Source: Punctularia strigosozonata HHB-11173 SS5
Taxonomy: Eukaryota > Basidiomycota > Agaricomycetes > Corticiales > Punctulariaceae
Assembly: GCF_000264995.1 (NCBI RefSeq)
Contig: NW_006767434.1
Span: 230,843-294,842, forward strand
DNA length: 64,000 nt
Direction: 5' to 3'
Both the position numbers and the translations under genes were made by a program. This document shows, in pieces, positions 46,488 to 57,984 of this stretch. Below the pieces are notes generated by a model. That model was not told where the DNA came from, searched no databases, and saw only the letters and a list, made by a program, of their open reading frames with translations. How positions within the stretch are numbered: position 1 is the first letter of the stretch; the number at the start of each line of letters is the position of its first letter.

Positions 46488-48367
46488 ATGTCCTCTCAGG
46501 CTGGCCGTCTTTTCATCTACGGCCGTAGAGCTCTGCTGGCCTCGGCTGCGGCAGGGGGCGCCTACGCTACGATTCTCACTCCTGTGCACGCGGACGCGAT
46601 CCCCACACGTACCTCTGCCGAAGAGCAGTTCGCTTGCTCGTCCAAGTACAAACCCCCGAGCGGCTTCGCCGGCCAAGAATGGCGCATCCGGAACGACTAT
46701 CCCGAAGTGATTTCTCTCTCTGACCTCGATGCGCCGTGGTCGACGATCGACTGGGAGAAAGAGCCGGAGAGGTTTATCGAATGTGTCAAGCAGTACTGCC
46801 TCGAGGGTATGGCAGAGGTGGACTTCGTCCCTCAATTCAACAAGGTACGCTACCGTCCTGGTCAATCTCGTCTTCAACAAGTTTCGACCTCCAATTTTGG
46901 ACAGAAACGTAACTGGTACCATGCGGCTTGGATGCACTACGGGCCCCACGGGCGCGAACCCTGCCACGGTCTGACTATGGAACGTGCGACCCCATCTGGA
47001 GAACTGTCGGAAGGTCAGAAGGACCACTGGCTCCAAGCGTGGGCCGTCGGCTTCTACAATGCCCCAGGCGCGACCCTTTTCGCCAAAGTCTGGAAAGACC
47101 CGAACAACCCGCAGTGGAACGACCACCTTAAGTTCCCGCATGGTACCATGGTCTATAAAATGCTTTTCACGAACGCAACGGAGGAGGAGGTCCCCCTTCT
47201 GAAAGGAGCGCCCACTTGGGATGCTGTCCGTGTTTGATAGTTCATTTGACATGATTGTGGATGCTGACTCCTGGCTTGCAGATGATCGTCGAGCAGCCTG
47301 ATCCCACTAAGAACCCCGAGCCTGGAAACGACCCTGCGAAGGATAAACGAAACCAATATACGACGCCAATGCGCCTGGTCCAGATGGATTTTGCGGTGCG
47401 AGATGATCGTGCGCCTGTTGGCTGGGTCTTCGGCACGTTCATGTTCGACGGTTCCCGTACGGATATCAATGTAGGGTCATTGCGGCTTCACCCGTCTCCG
47501 AGCTGATTACTGATCCTCAAACAGCCCTGGTACAGATTGACTCCGGTAGGCATCCAGTGGGGTACGTACACCCGCGTAAGCTCATCCAGACCGCTCACTG
47601 ATCTGACATCGCAGGCAACGATCCTGCCCTAACGCAAAAGAAGGTTGACGAGGAGCACCTACTCCCGCGAGAAAGCTGGGTTAACCCCGTCGCTACCAAG
47701 AAGCTGGAGGAAATGAAGGGTTTCAGGCCGTTCTGGGGCTGGAACAGGCGACTCAATGGTACGCACCGACTTCCTCGACTACAGCATTTGGTTAAACATT
47801 GAGCGATCGATTAGGTCCTGCGGACAACTTCATGTCCTCGTGCGTGTCGTGCCATGCAACGGCGGGGGCGATGCCCGACGGCTCGGCTGCGATGAGCATG
47901 GTCCCGCCGAACATTGCTCGTACAGGTGCGGGTATGCCGGGCAGGTGGGAACCTGTATATAATACCAAGGTACCGCCGGAATACAAGAACGATCCGGACG
48001 CCTACACCATGAAATGGTTTGAGAATGGTCAGCCTTTTTTCTGCGCTTTCTGCGGCTCATAGCATATCTGACGTTCCTGCTATCTTATCTAGTACCTGCG
48101 GGTTCCCTCCCTTCGTTAGCCAACAGGGACGCAGTTTCGGGCGATTACAGCCTACAACTTGCCGCCGGGTGGCAAAACTACAAGGACTGGCAGCGCAAGA
48201 TCCATCTCAAAAATCGAAGTACCCTCAGGGCGGCTGCGGACACCGTCCTAGCGACGGTCATGTTCCAGAAGAAGGTCAGCGTACAGGAGATGTACAACCG
48301 GTCCGGCCCAGACACGAAGGAGGCGTATGACGCCGGACCCTCCGAAGAGGACACGAAGAAGGACTAA
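46488..48367 (+). CDS. CXXCH heme-type protein, probably mitochondrial
   Basis: I cannot name this family. Seven exons: 46488-46844, 46905-47225, 47282-47470, 47525-47561, 47615-47758, 47815-48027, 48093-48367; 511 aa with an unbroken frame. The N-terminus MSSQAGRLFIYGRRALLASA followed by AAGGAYATIL is basic, then hydrophobic, like a mitochondrial presequence with a membrane stop. Near residue 359 it has SSCVSCHATAG, a canonical CXXCH covalent-heme motif, with Met in the following segment (AAMSMVPPN) as a possible axial ligand. The central region is Trp/Tyr-rich (RNWYHAAWMHYGPHG, HWLQAWAVGFYNAPG). If heme is attached, the intermembrane space is the likely site. The first intron is 60 bp and in frame. 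The donor at 47226 (GTCCGT) is weak. Confidence 0.85.
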
Positions 48368-49443
48368 AGCTGCGCGTTGTTCGATGTTGACACGCTCTCT
48401 TTTTAGTTGTTGTTTTCTTTCTTATCTATACCGCTGAGGATGGACTGCAACTTCTCAGCCCGATTTAGTCTGGACAAACTCGGCGGGTGCCCGCAATATA
48501 ACACACTCTTGGAGCTTATAACGATTGATCTGGTCGAGTCACGATCGCCTCGTGCATCACAGATAGCAGACCGTGAGACGGGGATGCCGTCCAGCGCTTA
48601 ATTACCCCCGTCTAGCACGGCCCTGTTACGCACTGAACACGTGAATTGGTGATCAGCTAGGTATCGTACATTTACGGGAGCATCTTCCGCCGTTGGTGGA
48701 AGAACCTCCAGAGGACGTTCGCGTTGTCGAGAAGGCAAAAGCTTGCTAATCCGGGCGTGCGTCAAGAACACGCTTTCGAGAACCGGACGTGGGAGACAGC
48801 TTCTGTTTTCCGCCTCGCAGCTTGTAACGTTCTCGAACGTCGCAAGATGACGAGAGGGATGTGGTCCCGGTGCCAACGTACACGTGGTTCGTGTCATCTA
48901 AGAGTGTCTCAGTAGTAATGCGGCCTACCGATACAGGCGCACCTTGCACGCGTGGTCACCAACGACGTAGCACATGTCGTCACGGATCGATGTTACCAGA
49001 AAAACCTACGACGATGACGGCGGCGCCGTCAGCCAAGGCAGGGCAAGGAGGGCCCTGAGCGGCGACATAATGTTCGGGGACGTGCCGTGTTCCAACGCTG
49101 CCGCGTGTTCGAAAGGAAGGCGTTACTGCGGCTCGGGAGATGCGCAGGCGTACGTGATGTTCGCGTCAGATCGTCAACTTTGGCCAGCATGGGCCTTAAA
49201 AGGTGCCAACACCGACCCTTGTTCGGTCCATGATACCGCATGGCGAACTGCGGATCGATAGCACCAAAGACCTGGCGAAAACTTACCGTGACGATGGCTC
49301 TCGTCGGAGCCGTCGAGGATTACGATCGTCAGATGCCGCGCGAAAGTGGCCAGGGTAAGCCGCATGTATTTTGTAGAGCGAATGTAACAAACAAGCCCGA
49401 TGATGAGGAAGGATTAGCGAGTCCAGGAAGAAACCATAAGCTG
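48368..49443. other. Convergent 3' region, CXXCH protein and ArfGAP
   Basis: About 1.1 kb with no supported gene; short frames only. Confidence 0.4.
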
Positions 49444-51145
49444 TTAACGCTCCGAAAGTTGAGCGAGGTAGTCCGATAGCTGTGACAAGGTATGTTAGTT
49501 GAGGGCATTGGACCAAACGTCGAACGCACCTTGAGAGCCCCGGCTCTGATACTCTCAGCCGCATTTTGCACGTCGGGATTGGCTAACACGCGCTGGATGG
49601 CATCACGCGCCGCAACCTCGAGGTTCGCCAGACTGCCGTCGTTGAGTGCACCACCGTCGCTGCCGCCGCCAAGGTCGTCTTCCTCGTCTTCACGTCCGAA
49701 GTATTGGTTTGAGGAGATGGACGTCGCTCCCTGGAAGGACTTCAGGCGATCTTGCGCTTCACTCACGGCGCTTGGATCATAGGCGTTGCGACCGAAGTAC
49801 ATATCAGACGAGATCGCCTTCTGCGTTCCGAACTTGTCCCGTGCGTAGGTAGACTCGTCTTCCGTACTGAATTGGGTGTCAGAAAGTTCGGACGATGTGG
49901 AGATAGGGCAAACATACGGCGCCTTGGAAGTAGATGATGCAGCGGGTGACTTCGGTACGGCGCCCAGGCCGATCCGCTTCATGCCCATGCCCAGTCTCGA
50001 TATATCGTGATCATTGCCACTACGAGCTTGGTTGGGAGAGGAAGCTGCTGCTGCCGGCTTTGCCGTGGTAGCGGTTGGAGTCGGGGCGGTGGATTTGGTT
50101 GCTGCGGCGGCTGCGGCAGCTTCTTGAGCTTGCCTCGCCTTCTCCTCAGCTTGACGTTCTTTCTCCTTCCCAAGCTGCTTTATACGCTCCGCCTCCTCCG
50201 CGGCTTTGCGCTCCGCTTCGTCGAAGTCCACAGGAGCAGCCGCCTTCTTCGCGCCGAGACCGCCCAACTTCGATTTCTTCGGTCCCGCCGCCGAGGCGGC
50301 GGAAGAGGCAGAGGACGTGGAGTTGATACGCGACGCGCCGAACTTGCCTGCACGCGCGGCGGCTCCGGAGCTGGAAGTAGCTCGCAAGCTCGATGACGTG
50401 ACGGTTCGAGGAGCAGATGGCCCAGACGAGGCTACACGGCCTAACACGGGAGGTGGTGTAGGCTGAGATGGGGCAGATGGTGTCTTCGGTGTTGACGGCT
50501 TGTCCCAGGACGAAAAGAAGTCGTCTTCGTCGACTTTCGCGGCAGCTGGTGCTGAGATCGGAGCTTCTGCAGCACCTTCAACATAGATCCCGGCAGGGAA
50601 CCTGACATGGCAGATGAGTTATGACAGACAAGCGCAGAGTTAGATCCACAAATACCTTTCGGCGTCCTCTTGGACTCGCTTTGCCAATTCCTCCTTGTAC
50701 AACTCCGCGACTCGACTCGAGTACTTCTTCTTAGAATCGGAGTCGTGCAAAAGCGACGCCCCGCCGTTCTTCGTGAAAAACTCGGCTGCCGAAGCATTTC
50801 CTCCCACTTTCATCGTGCGTAACTGGTTGAGCTGCCAGCTGTCGAGATTTGTGGATCTGACCGGTCGATCAGAACACATACATGGTGAATCCGTAGTTGA
50901 ATCCACTCACCGAACGAAGCTGATGTGCACGCCCATGTTGCGATGGTTGCTCGAGCACTCCAAGCATATGTAGATACCGTACGTAACGCTGGACCATGTC
51001 GGGTTACGGGCTTGGCAGTCGAAACATACCTATAGAGTGTAAGCTTGGCTTGAGGAGTGAATCAACTATGGATCACCTTGTTCGCCTTCTGGGCTTTCAA
51101 GACCTTGAAGACAGCTTCAGTTTCGGCTTTGGTTGGTTCAGCCAT
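49444..51145 (-). CDS. GLO3: ArfGAP, Glo3/ArfGAP2-3 type
   Basis: GTPase-activating protein for Arf1 in COPI retrograde transport from the Golgi. Exons 51077-51145, 50911-51029, 50656-50856, 49530-50601, 49444-49479; 498 aa. The ArfGAP zinc finger is intact: Cys25, Cys28, Cys45, Cys48 (CX2CX16CX2C) with the arginine finger Arg53 in [15 protein letters not shown]. Next come [20 protein letters not shown] and [19 protein letters not shown] long low-complexity linker includes an Ala/Glu/Lys-rich coiled-coil stretch ([20 protein letters not shown]). The Glo3-type C-terminal repeats are [24 protein letters not shown] and [11 protein letters not shown], followed by a terminal amphipathic helix. The last exon supplies [11 protein letters not shown]. 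It lies divergent from the GNAT gene, 245 bp apart. Confidence 0.95.
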
Positions 51146-51390
51146 GGTTTGGAGGTTTGACGACAACCGCGACAGAGGGCGAGACGGAAGCTGTGGTGGT
51201 CGCGCAAGTCACGCGGACAATCGTGGCAACGTCTCATTTGCCTCTTGCCGCCGCCGCCGTCAACGCAAATACTGTGGATCACTGGATAACACACCCGGGT
51301 GAATGACAAGGTATCCTGGCGGGTATTGTGCGAGTCCCAGCCACGGCTGCTCACTCAAGGTCCCCGTCATGTAGCATTCAAAGCTACTCG

Positions 51391-51960
51391 ATGGGAAGCG
51401 GTACCGTAGAGCCCAATTTCAGCGATCAACGAGGTGAGCTGGATTAGAATTGAACGGAATCAGATGTAGTCTTCAGATATCCTCAGACACTGATATACGC
51501 TGCTTGCTCAGATGTTCGTATCGTGCCCATTTCAGCAGAGCAGACCGTGAAGCTGCGCCATTGCGTACTATGGCCTGATCACCCGGTTTCGCATGTTCTT
51601 CTCCCCGAAGACGATACGGGAAAGCACTACGGCGCATTCATTGGTTCGCACGATGACCCGGTGGCGGTCATTTCACTATTCTATGAGCCGCTTCCGAAGA
51701 CTTCTCCGGACGATGGCATATTGCCCGCAATGCGGTTTCGCAAGTTCGCTTGCGCAGTCTCGGAGCAAGGGAAAGGCATCGGCACGGCCTTATTGTCTCA
51801 TGTCATCGCCATCGGCTCTTCAGATCCTACGGTGACCAGTATATGGTGCGATGCTCGACTAGCAAGTGCCGAATGGTATCAAAGACGAGGCATGGAACCC
51901 TTCGGCGAGACGTTCTTCAAGGGTCCTATAGAGTATGTTCGGATGAAAATCGATGTTTAA
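51391..51960 (+). CDS. GNAT family N-acetyltransferase
   Basis: Acetyl-CoA-dependent acetyltransferase of unknown substrate. Exons 51391-51433 and 51512-51960 with a 78-bp phase-1 intron; 163 aa, a typical single-domain size. The acetyl-CoA binding motif is SEQGKGIGTALLSHV (Q/R-x-x-G-x-G/A), preceded by the beta strand MRFRKFACAV. The end (CDARLASAEWYQRRGMEPFG) is the usual motif-B segment with Tyr. The first exon (MGSGTVEPNFSDQRD) joins in frame to VRIVPISAEQTVKLRHCVLW, which makes it more likely than starting at the ATG-less second exon. It resembles small bacterial-type GNATs, as many fungal ones do. Confidence 0.87.
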
Positions 51961-52101
51961 TATCAATGACGCTTGGGGTATCGGTCACAGGACGCTGTGG
52001 TATCCCCTTTCTTCCGAGCGAGAACTGACTCAAGCTTCTGCTACTAACGACGCACATCTCGACGAGATAACTTCTCCTTCTCGCCATCTCCTCCGCTACC
52101 T

Positions 52102-52456
52102 CTAGGTACCGTGCAAGCTGAAGAGATCTCTCTGAGAAATGCTGTCGTCGCGATGCAGTAAGGAGTCTCTTGTGACGGCCGGTGGATCTAAACCATTTCG
52201 GGAAAACGCCATATTAGCTGCTACTAGCTCGCCTGCTTTCTCATGCTTGACGAGATCAGAATACTTATCACCTTGTAGCCTCGAGGCCGCACGGTTCTCA
52301 AGCACATCTCTCTGCAGCTTCTCCCACGGGGCAGGATCAATTTCTCTGAGACTTTTCGCCCACTGGAAGGTTCTGGGCGTCGCCAGTCCTTGCTTGCTCC
52401 ACTGCATAGCGAGCTTTACATCTTCATGGGGAGCACTCGCCGCCGTTCACCGGACT
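52102..52456 (-). CDS. Uncharacterised C-terminal coding exon (partial)
   Basis: An open frame reads about TAASAPHEDVKLAMQWSKQG, then PRTFQWAKSLREIDPAPWEK, LQRDVLENRAASRLQGDKYS and LVKHEKAGELVAANMAFSRN, to a stop at 52102. The composition looks like a genuine helical protein, unlike the surrounding stray frames. The stop upstream of TAASAP means it needs an upstream exon that I could not place, or is a remnant. I do not recognise the family. It converges on the GNAT gene. Confidence 0.35.
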
Positions 52457-54259
52457 CCAGTTAGCTCTCAGGCTGCTGTACAACATGCCGATCTCAACAC
52501 ATACTTGAGAATAGTTATCCATGTAGGTTTACAATGAAATCCTACTCTTTCCCAGCCCATGCAGACGATGCTTCTCAACGTCGAGACAACGGGTACCCGG
52601 TGCGAGGTGCGTTCTGCTCCGCTTCTCCGAACCACGCTTGATTTCAACCTCGCACCTTGATTCACAGCGGCAGATCGCGCTGACTCGTATATAGTAGTTC
52701 CCCTCATGGAACCGCGGGAGCTTGTTGCAGCAACGTTGCTTGGTCAGGAAATCAGGAATAGACCCTTGTTGGTAACGTTGCCGTAATACCTCGTGTAAGC
52801 GCCTACATGACGGCAACCCGTGACAGTGCTTAGGATCTCTCTACAAACAAGATCAATTGCTGAACTTCGTCGAGATCTTTCTCGTGATCTCGCCCCTAAG
52901 AATTGAGCTCTATTACCAATTCTCTTGTCCGAATCGCCGTAAGCCGATGTGAGTCGTTCCTGTCCTTAGCGTCGCGAGCCGCTTCTGTGTGGTTCTTGAA
53001 CGAATATCATACAACCCCGTTGATTATTTCCGCGGTATTGAAGTTCAACGGCGAGCAAATACCGTCGCACTAGGGCCATCCGGACTCCAAGTCTCTCAAG
53101 CTCCGTGCGACCCATTTTGGAGGCCCTCGCCTTTACATGACGCGCGCCGCGAGGTTTACGCTGTATCTCCAGCGCCATCACACCTGGCTCGGCGGAACTC
53201 GCGTGACGATGATAAATAAAACCTGCACTTGCGGTGATAGGCCTAAGTTGCGGAGGGAGATAGGCCTTCCCAAGGACCGGGTGTTGAAAAGCACGCCGAT
53301 AACAAAGCGATACGACGATCCGGCGCGGTCACTAGCGCACATGCGTGGCATACCGTCCTCTGTCCGCAACGTCGCAATGTTAGGAGTGTACCTCGGTTCC
53401 TCCGACGGCCTTGCCTCGGTGCGCACCTCCGAGATCCCCTCAACGATCCGCTGCGTGAGCCATCGATTGCCCGAGTCCGTACCAGCTCGCTCCGATAACG
53501 GATATCACCCACCGTCCGTTTCATGATTCGGATCTCACGAGCAGGGGTAGCGTGATGCGCTAGTTCGGGAGCCCATCCGGAGACGTCGAATGCGATCTCG
53601 TCCCTAAGTCGCATCGCCCGATAATGGGAATTTAAGCGAACGCACGTATCCGCCTCGTGCCATGGGCCTCGGTCTAGTATAAAAGAGGCTTTTTCAGAGG
53701 ACTTTCAGCACCTTCAGCTGTAGCCCCACCTCCGGCGTACTTGCACAGTCTGTTCCTTTGGCGCGGTAAACAGTCGGCCCATCCGCCCTCCTGTCTGGCT
53801 ATGATTCCACGGCCCTCCGGAATCCGCATGAGCGTATGCAGGGGCCCGCGGTCATCATAGCCGAGATAGTTGGGCGGCTGGTTCGACTGCTTCTGATTCT
53901 GTTTACTCACGAGAACCTGTACTGATCTGTTTAGGCTCCTCAGACGCTACTCGCCCTTCCGGCGTAGGTTACGCTGTACTCCGGCGTATACTACAGGCTC
54001 AATGTCTGCCATGCAGGCCCAGTTCATCATATGTCCTTGTTTTCATGTCATATTAACAACATTCGTAGGTATACGGGACTCCAACATCCGTAACGGCTGA
54101 GACCGGAAGCGGGAGCTTATGTCGAACAATCAATGTCAAAGAAGCGGGGCAAATATAGAGCATGATGTTTAGTAACTAATTGAATTCGTGCACGCGCTAT
54201 CCTTGTTCCTGTCCCGACGCGTTGAGATAGAATACAATGCGAGGAGCCGTGAAGATGCC

Positions 54260-54399
54260 GTGAAGATGACACGCTTCACGAGATCTCCATTAGTTATGTA
54301 GTCGGCGCAATCGTCGTGTACAACCTGAATGTGAAGACGACCCGCTTCATGAGACCCTTACTGGCTAGGTAATCGACCCAATCGTCGGGGTTGACCTGA
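54260..54399 (-). repeat. Direct repeat of a 69-bp exon-like block
   Basis: Two copies, 54260-54328 and 54331-54399. On the minus strand each follows TCAG, a possible acceptor, and encodes about 23 residues: QVNPDDWVDYLASKGLMKRV and QVVHDDCADYITNGDLVKRV. About half the residues agree and all gaps are avoided, suggesting duplication of a coding exon followed by divergence or decay. Confidence 0.6.
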
Positions 54400-54593
54400 G
54401 TATTCGCTGTGACGGAAGGCTGAAACGACGGATCAGGTCCCGAGAGTCTGTGCTGTTTGTGCTGGTCACAAGTCTATCTGTGAAGAAGCAGTGGATCGTA
54501 CGAACATAGCGCGTGAGAGCCGCACATACCAACACATACTAATTGAAAGGAGCTCGGAGGGGAGGGCGGAAGGTCACGTAGCGCGGTTCGCCT

Positions 54594-55466
54594 TCAGTCC
54601 TGGAGTCGCCTCGCGGCGATGGCGAACAAGGTGAGCTCGACCAGGGTCCAACGATTTCTACAAATAGCGTGGAGCGTGGACTGGTGCCTGTAGACCCTGA
54701 ATGATGCGGTCATCGTCTCATCCCAAGTGGCGGCGCCGGACAAGTGCGGATGGGTCGCGATGAGCTTGGCGAGCCCGTCTTCCACCAGCCGGAGATCCAG
54801 GACCGATGCATACACATAGCAGGAATAGGCCTCCGCGTCCCACCGGGCTGGTAACACGTGTCGTGAAGGGGAGCGAACATTCGGAGTTCTCCAGGCGTGC
54901 AGCTGATATCGTCTCGTATCGGAGTTGAAACGATAATCATAGCGAACCAGGTTTTGCCGCGAACACCTCGGCGGCGCAGGAGAGGCCACGCGCTCGCTTG
55001 TGAATGGGGGTAACAAGTAGGTAGTAGTGTCGCCATCTTATTCGCGCCTCGTTGCGCTGGTATCTGGCGACGGCCGGCGTCCAAGCGAGAAGTTTGGCAC
55101 CAACTTTGCGGGATGTTTGTTTCCAGATGAGAATTTGCACCGACAAAATGGATAATCGGGGTGAAGCACATTTCGGAAATCTGTGAATGCCGGTGGCAGC
55201 GAGGAAGACCACCCAATCGCGCGATGATCGAGTGACATGTAGTTCTTCGCCGGTCGAGGAGCAAGGGATGTCAATGACGGTCACAACGCCACAGGTGACG
55301 AGCGACAAGGCCATCGACGTTTTTTTTTTGCGGGCGAAGGCGACGTCACCGAGTGCCATATGGAGACGCCGAGCAAATCATTGATTCGAAGTTGTTCGGA
55401 ACTCGCTGAAGACACGGCGCCGGCGTGGGCGACGGAGATGAAGAGTCGATAAGGATTCATACGCAC
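54594..55466 (-). other. Possible broken gene, unrecognised
   Basis: Consecutive minus-strand frames look protein-like but do not join: MNPYRLFISVAHAGAVSSAS with SEQLRINDLLGVSIWHSV (to about 55300); SSRDWVVFLAATGIHRFPKC (around 55200); and PARWDAEAYSCYVYASVLDL then RLVEDGLAKLIATHPHLSG to the stop at 54594. A homopolymer of ten T (55320-55329) lies at the first frame change. It may be an F-box-type or other lineage-specific gene that is decayed or has an undetected intron. The exon-like repeat at 54260-54399 on the same strand may belong to it. Confidence 0.3.
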
Positions 55467-56245
55467 GCCGTCCTGGCAGCCGAAACTGCCCTCTGAGACA
55501 GCAGCAACCTAACGAGTACACATCAAGCCTCCGTTGCACGGCGTAGATCGAGCGTATGAGTCATTTTCGTCATGTTGCATGTAGCCTCTTTCAGGGTAGC
55601 ATCTTCGGCTCGATGACCGACTCGGAGTTGTGTGCTGCCGACGGGTCCAGCCAGCAGATACGCGGCCTTGAGAACGGGGTTCCGCGATATAAGCACCGCG
55701 CTGTATCATCATACTTACCTACCGAGAGAGCCACCCCTAGGACATGAGCCACTTGGAGACGCGAGGGGGATCCGGTGCTGATCACACAACATGTGGTCTT
55801 CGAATCTCCCTATGATAAATTGCTGAGAACTCTGTTGAGAACTTTCAGAATATCACTACATACGCAAGTAGCGGGTCAGAAATGGCAAGTGCAGCAATTT
55901 CTAGCTGTGAACTTCCGTATGTCATTGATACCAGTTTATGTGCGACATTCGTGTTGTGGGACTGGTTGAACTTGATTAATGTTCGCGTCTTCGCGCGACA
56001 AATCGAAAGCAAATCAATGCATCGTTATAAATCAGTAGTTTGGCGGCAAAAAAAAAGCAGAGGATAGCGGCCCAACCGTGTATATATGTCACGTGTGCTC
56101 GTCTGACTTCGACGTAAATTACGTAAAGCAGTCAACATCACGTGCCAAATCAATGTGGGCGGAATGTTGGCTTCAGCCACCTCTGGGTGTCTGTTGTTCA
56201 GCTACCAGACGATTGTCATCAGGCTCTACCGCATATCTACAGAAC
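55467..56245. other. Intergenic upstream of UBC1
   Basis: AT-richer. A TATATATG sequence at about 56080 lies some 165 bp before the UBC1 start codon. No gene recognised. Confidence 0.45.
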
Positions 56246-57098
56246 ATGGACGCACGGCTTAGGAGAGTCAACAAGGAGATTGCAGGTCAGTTAATTTCTC
56301 TAGGACGTCAGTGCTCATTCGAATGAACACCTGCAGCGTAGACTGCAAAAATGACAAGACATCCAACATTCGGATCGAGTTGATCGACGACTCGCCGTAC
56401 CACCTCAAGGGATCCTTCAACGGGCCCGAAGGCACGCCATATGAAGGCGGCCACTTCGAAGTCGTAGGTGTCACCCACGCCCTCCGCCCTGCCCGAGCGA
56501 GTGCGTCTCACCTAGCGCCCGCGTGCGTGCCGTCTCTCAGGACATCGTGATCCCGGAGAGCTATCCGTTCCAGCCCGTGAAGATGAAGTTCATCACGAAG
56601 GTGTACCACCCGAACGTCTCGTCCGCATCGGGCGCGATCTGCCTCGATATCCTCAAGGACGCGTGGTCGCCCGTGCTGACGCTCAAGTCGACGCTCATCT
56701 CGCTGCAGTCGCTCCTGTGCTCGCCCGAGCCGAACGATCCGCAGGACGCGGAGGTCGCGAAGCATTACTCGACCAGCAGGAGCAGCTTTGACGATACGGC
56801 GCGGTACTGGACGCACATATACGCCGGCGGGCCAGATCCGAAGACGCGCGGCCAGCCGGGAGGAGGGCAGGCGGCGGGGAGGGACGAGATCGCGATAGCG
56901 GGCCTCGAGCGGGCGCATGTCGAGCAGTTCGAGGCGCTCGGGTTCGAGCGGAGTAAAGTCGTACGTCTGTGATCCTACCGCGTTCTCTTTCATCTAACGT
57001 AAAGTCCGTAGATTGACGTGCTTCGTCGATTGAACTACCGCGGGGCGAACGTCGCCAAGATCAACGACGATAGGGTGGTCGAGGAGTTGCTGAAGTGA
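56246..57098 (+). CDS. UBC1: Ubiquitin-conjugating enzyme E2 with C-terminal UBA domain (Ubc1/UBE2K)
   Basis: Transfers ubiquitin from E1 to substrates with E3 ligases; Ubc1-type E2s build K48-linked chains. Exons 56246-56285, 56342-56463, 56541-56960, 57012-57098; 222 aa. UBC fold: MDARLRRVNKEIADCKNDKT, LIDDSPYHLKGSFNGPEGTP, IPESYPFQPVKMKFITKVYH, then HPNVSSASGAICLDILKDAW with the catalytic Cys at residue 88 (the same number as in yeast Ubc1), and LISLQSLLCSPEPNDPQDAE. The C-terminal UBA domain spans the last intron: HVEQFEALGFERSKVIDVLR then RLNYRGANVAKINDDRVVEE. The 3' part of this gene (from 56836) is repeated after the N gap at 57985; that second copy is not a separate gene. Confidence 0.96.
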
Positions 57099-57669
57099 TT
57101 CCCCGCTCTCATCGTCGAACCCCTGCCCCTTGCATGAGCTGTATTTTTCAGCTTCCCCACCACTGTTGTATTCCTGCTAGTCCATTTTCACGACTGTAAG
57201 ATGGGTTGTTGTACGACAATCGACGATCAATGCATCCGATAGATATCGGTCGACCTTGGCTCTGACTTTGAGGCTTGAACCAGACACAGGTAGGGTACTC
57301 TATAAGTGTTGAATCACTCCTTGATGCACTACATATAGTACGTCAACTCGCTGGAGAGGAGGCGAGCGTATACCTCCGCTGTGTCACATGCCTGTCACTT
57401 GCTATCTAACCATATACTACTCATCACCCTTGTGCCTGATGGCCGCGTCTCATACACGCCTAGGTTGTCCTCAGCCTCTCCCGACGCCTCCGTCCGTCGA
57501 GCTTGTCGCAGTTTCATCGGGCTGAACAAGGCCGAACGGGACTTCCAGGATGCAGTACGGGGGCGGCTCCAGTCAGGGTGGTTATAGGCAGAGGCCTCAA
57601 GGATACGGCGGACCGAGTCAGCAGCCGCAAAGCCCGCATAGTCCACAAGGATACGACAATCCGCCGTAT
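56836..57669 (+). repeat. Left copy of an 834-bp exact duplication flanking the N gap
   Basis: Identical, as far as I can read, to 57985-58818 (offset 1149). It covers the last part of UBC1 exon 3, intron 3, exon 4, the UBC1 downstream region and the first 120 bp of the DUF7514-like coding region. The identity ends exactly at the first N. Confidence 0.95.
57550..57669 (+). other. Duplicated 5' fragment of the DUF7514-like gene (assembly copy)
   Basis: The first 40 codons of the gene at 58699, ending at the gap. Treated as an assembly duplicate and not a second gene. Confidence 0.9.
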
Positions 57670-57984
57670 NNNNNNNNNNNNNNNNNNNNNNNNNNNNNNN
57701 NNNNNNNNNNNNNNNNNNNNNNNNNNNNNNNNNNNNNNNNNNNNNNNNNNNNNNNNNNNNNNNNNNNNNNNNNNNNNNNNNNNNNNNNNNNNNNNNNNNN
57801 NNNNNNNNNNNNNNNNNNNNNNNNNNNNNNNNNNNNNNNNNNNNNNNNNNNNNNNNNNNNNNNNNNNNNNNNNNNNNNNNNNNNNNNNNNNNNNNNNNNN
57901 NNNNNNNNNNNNNNNNNNNNNNNNNNNNNNNNNNNNNNNNNNNNNNNNNNNNNNNNNNNNNNNNNNNNNNNNNNNNNNNNNNNN
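57670..57984. other. Assembly gap (315 N)
   Basis: Run of N. Since both flanks are the same sequence, the gap size and very probably the gap itself are artefacts of two overlapping contigs being laid end to end. Confidence 0.95.

Larger units (their letters stand above)
51961..54593. other. Region with only weak or broken coding signals
   Basis: 2.6 kb. Contains the partial minus-strand frame at 52102-52456, a 78-codon minus frame at 53674-53910 (Gln/Asn-rich start, no known motif), a good plus-strand TATA box (TATAAAAG near 53679) with no attached gene, and the duplicated 69-bp block at 54260-54399. Confidence 0.4.
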
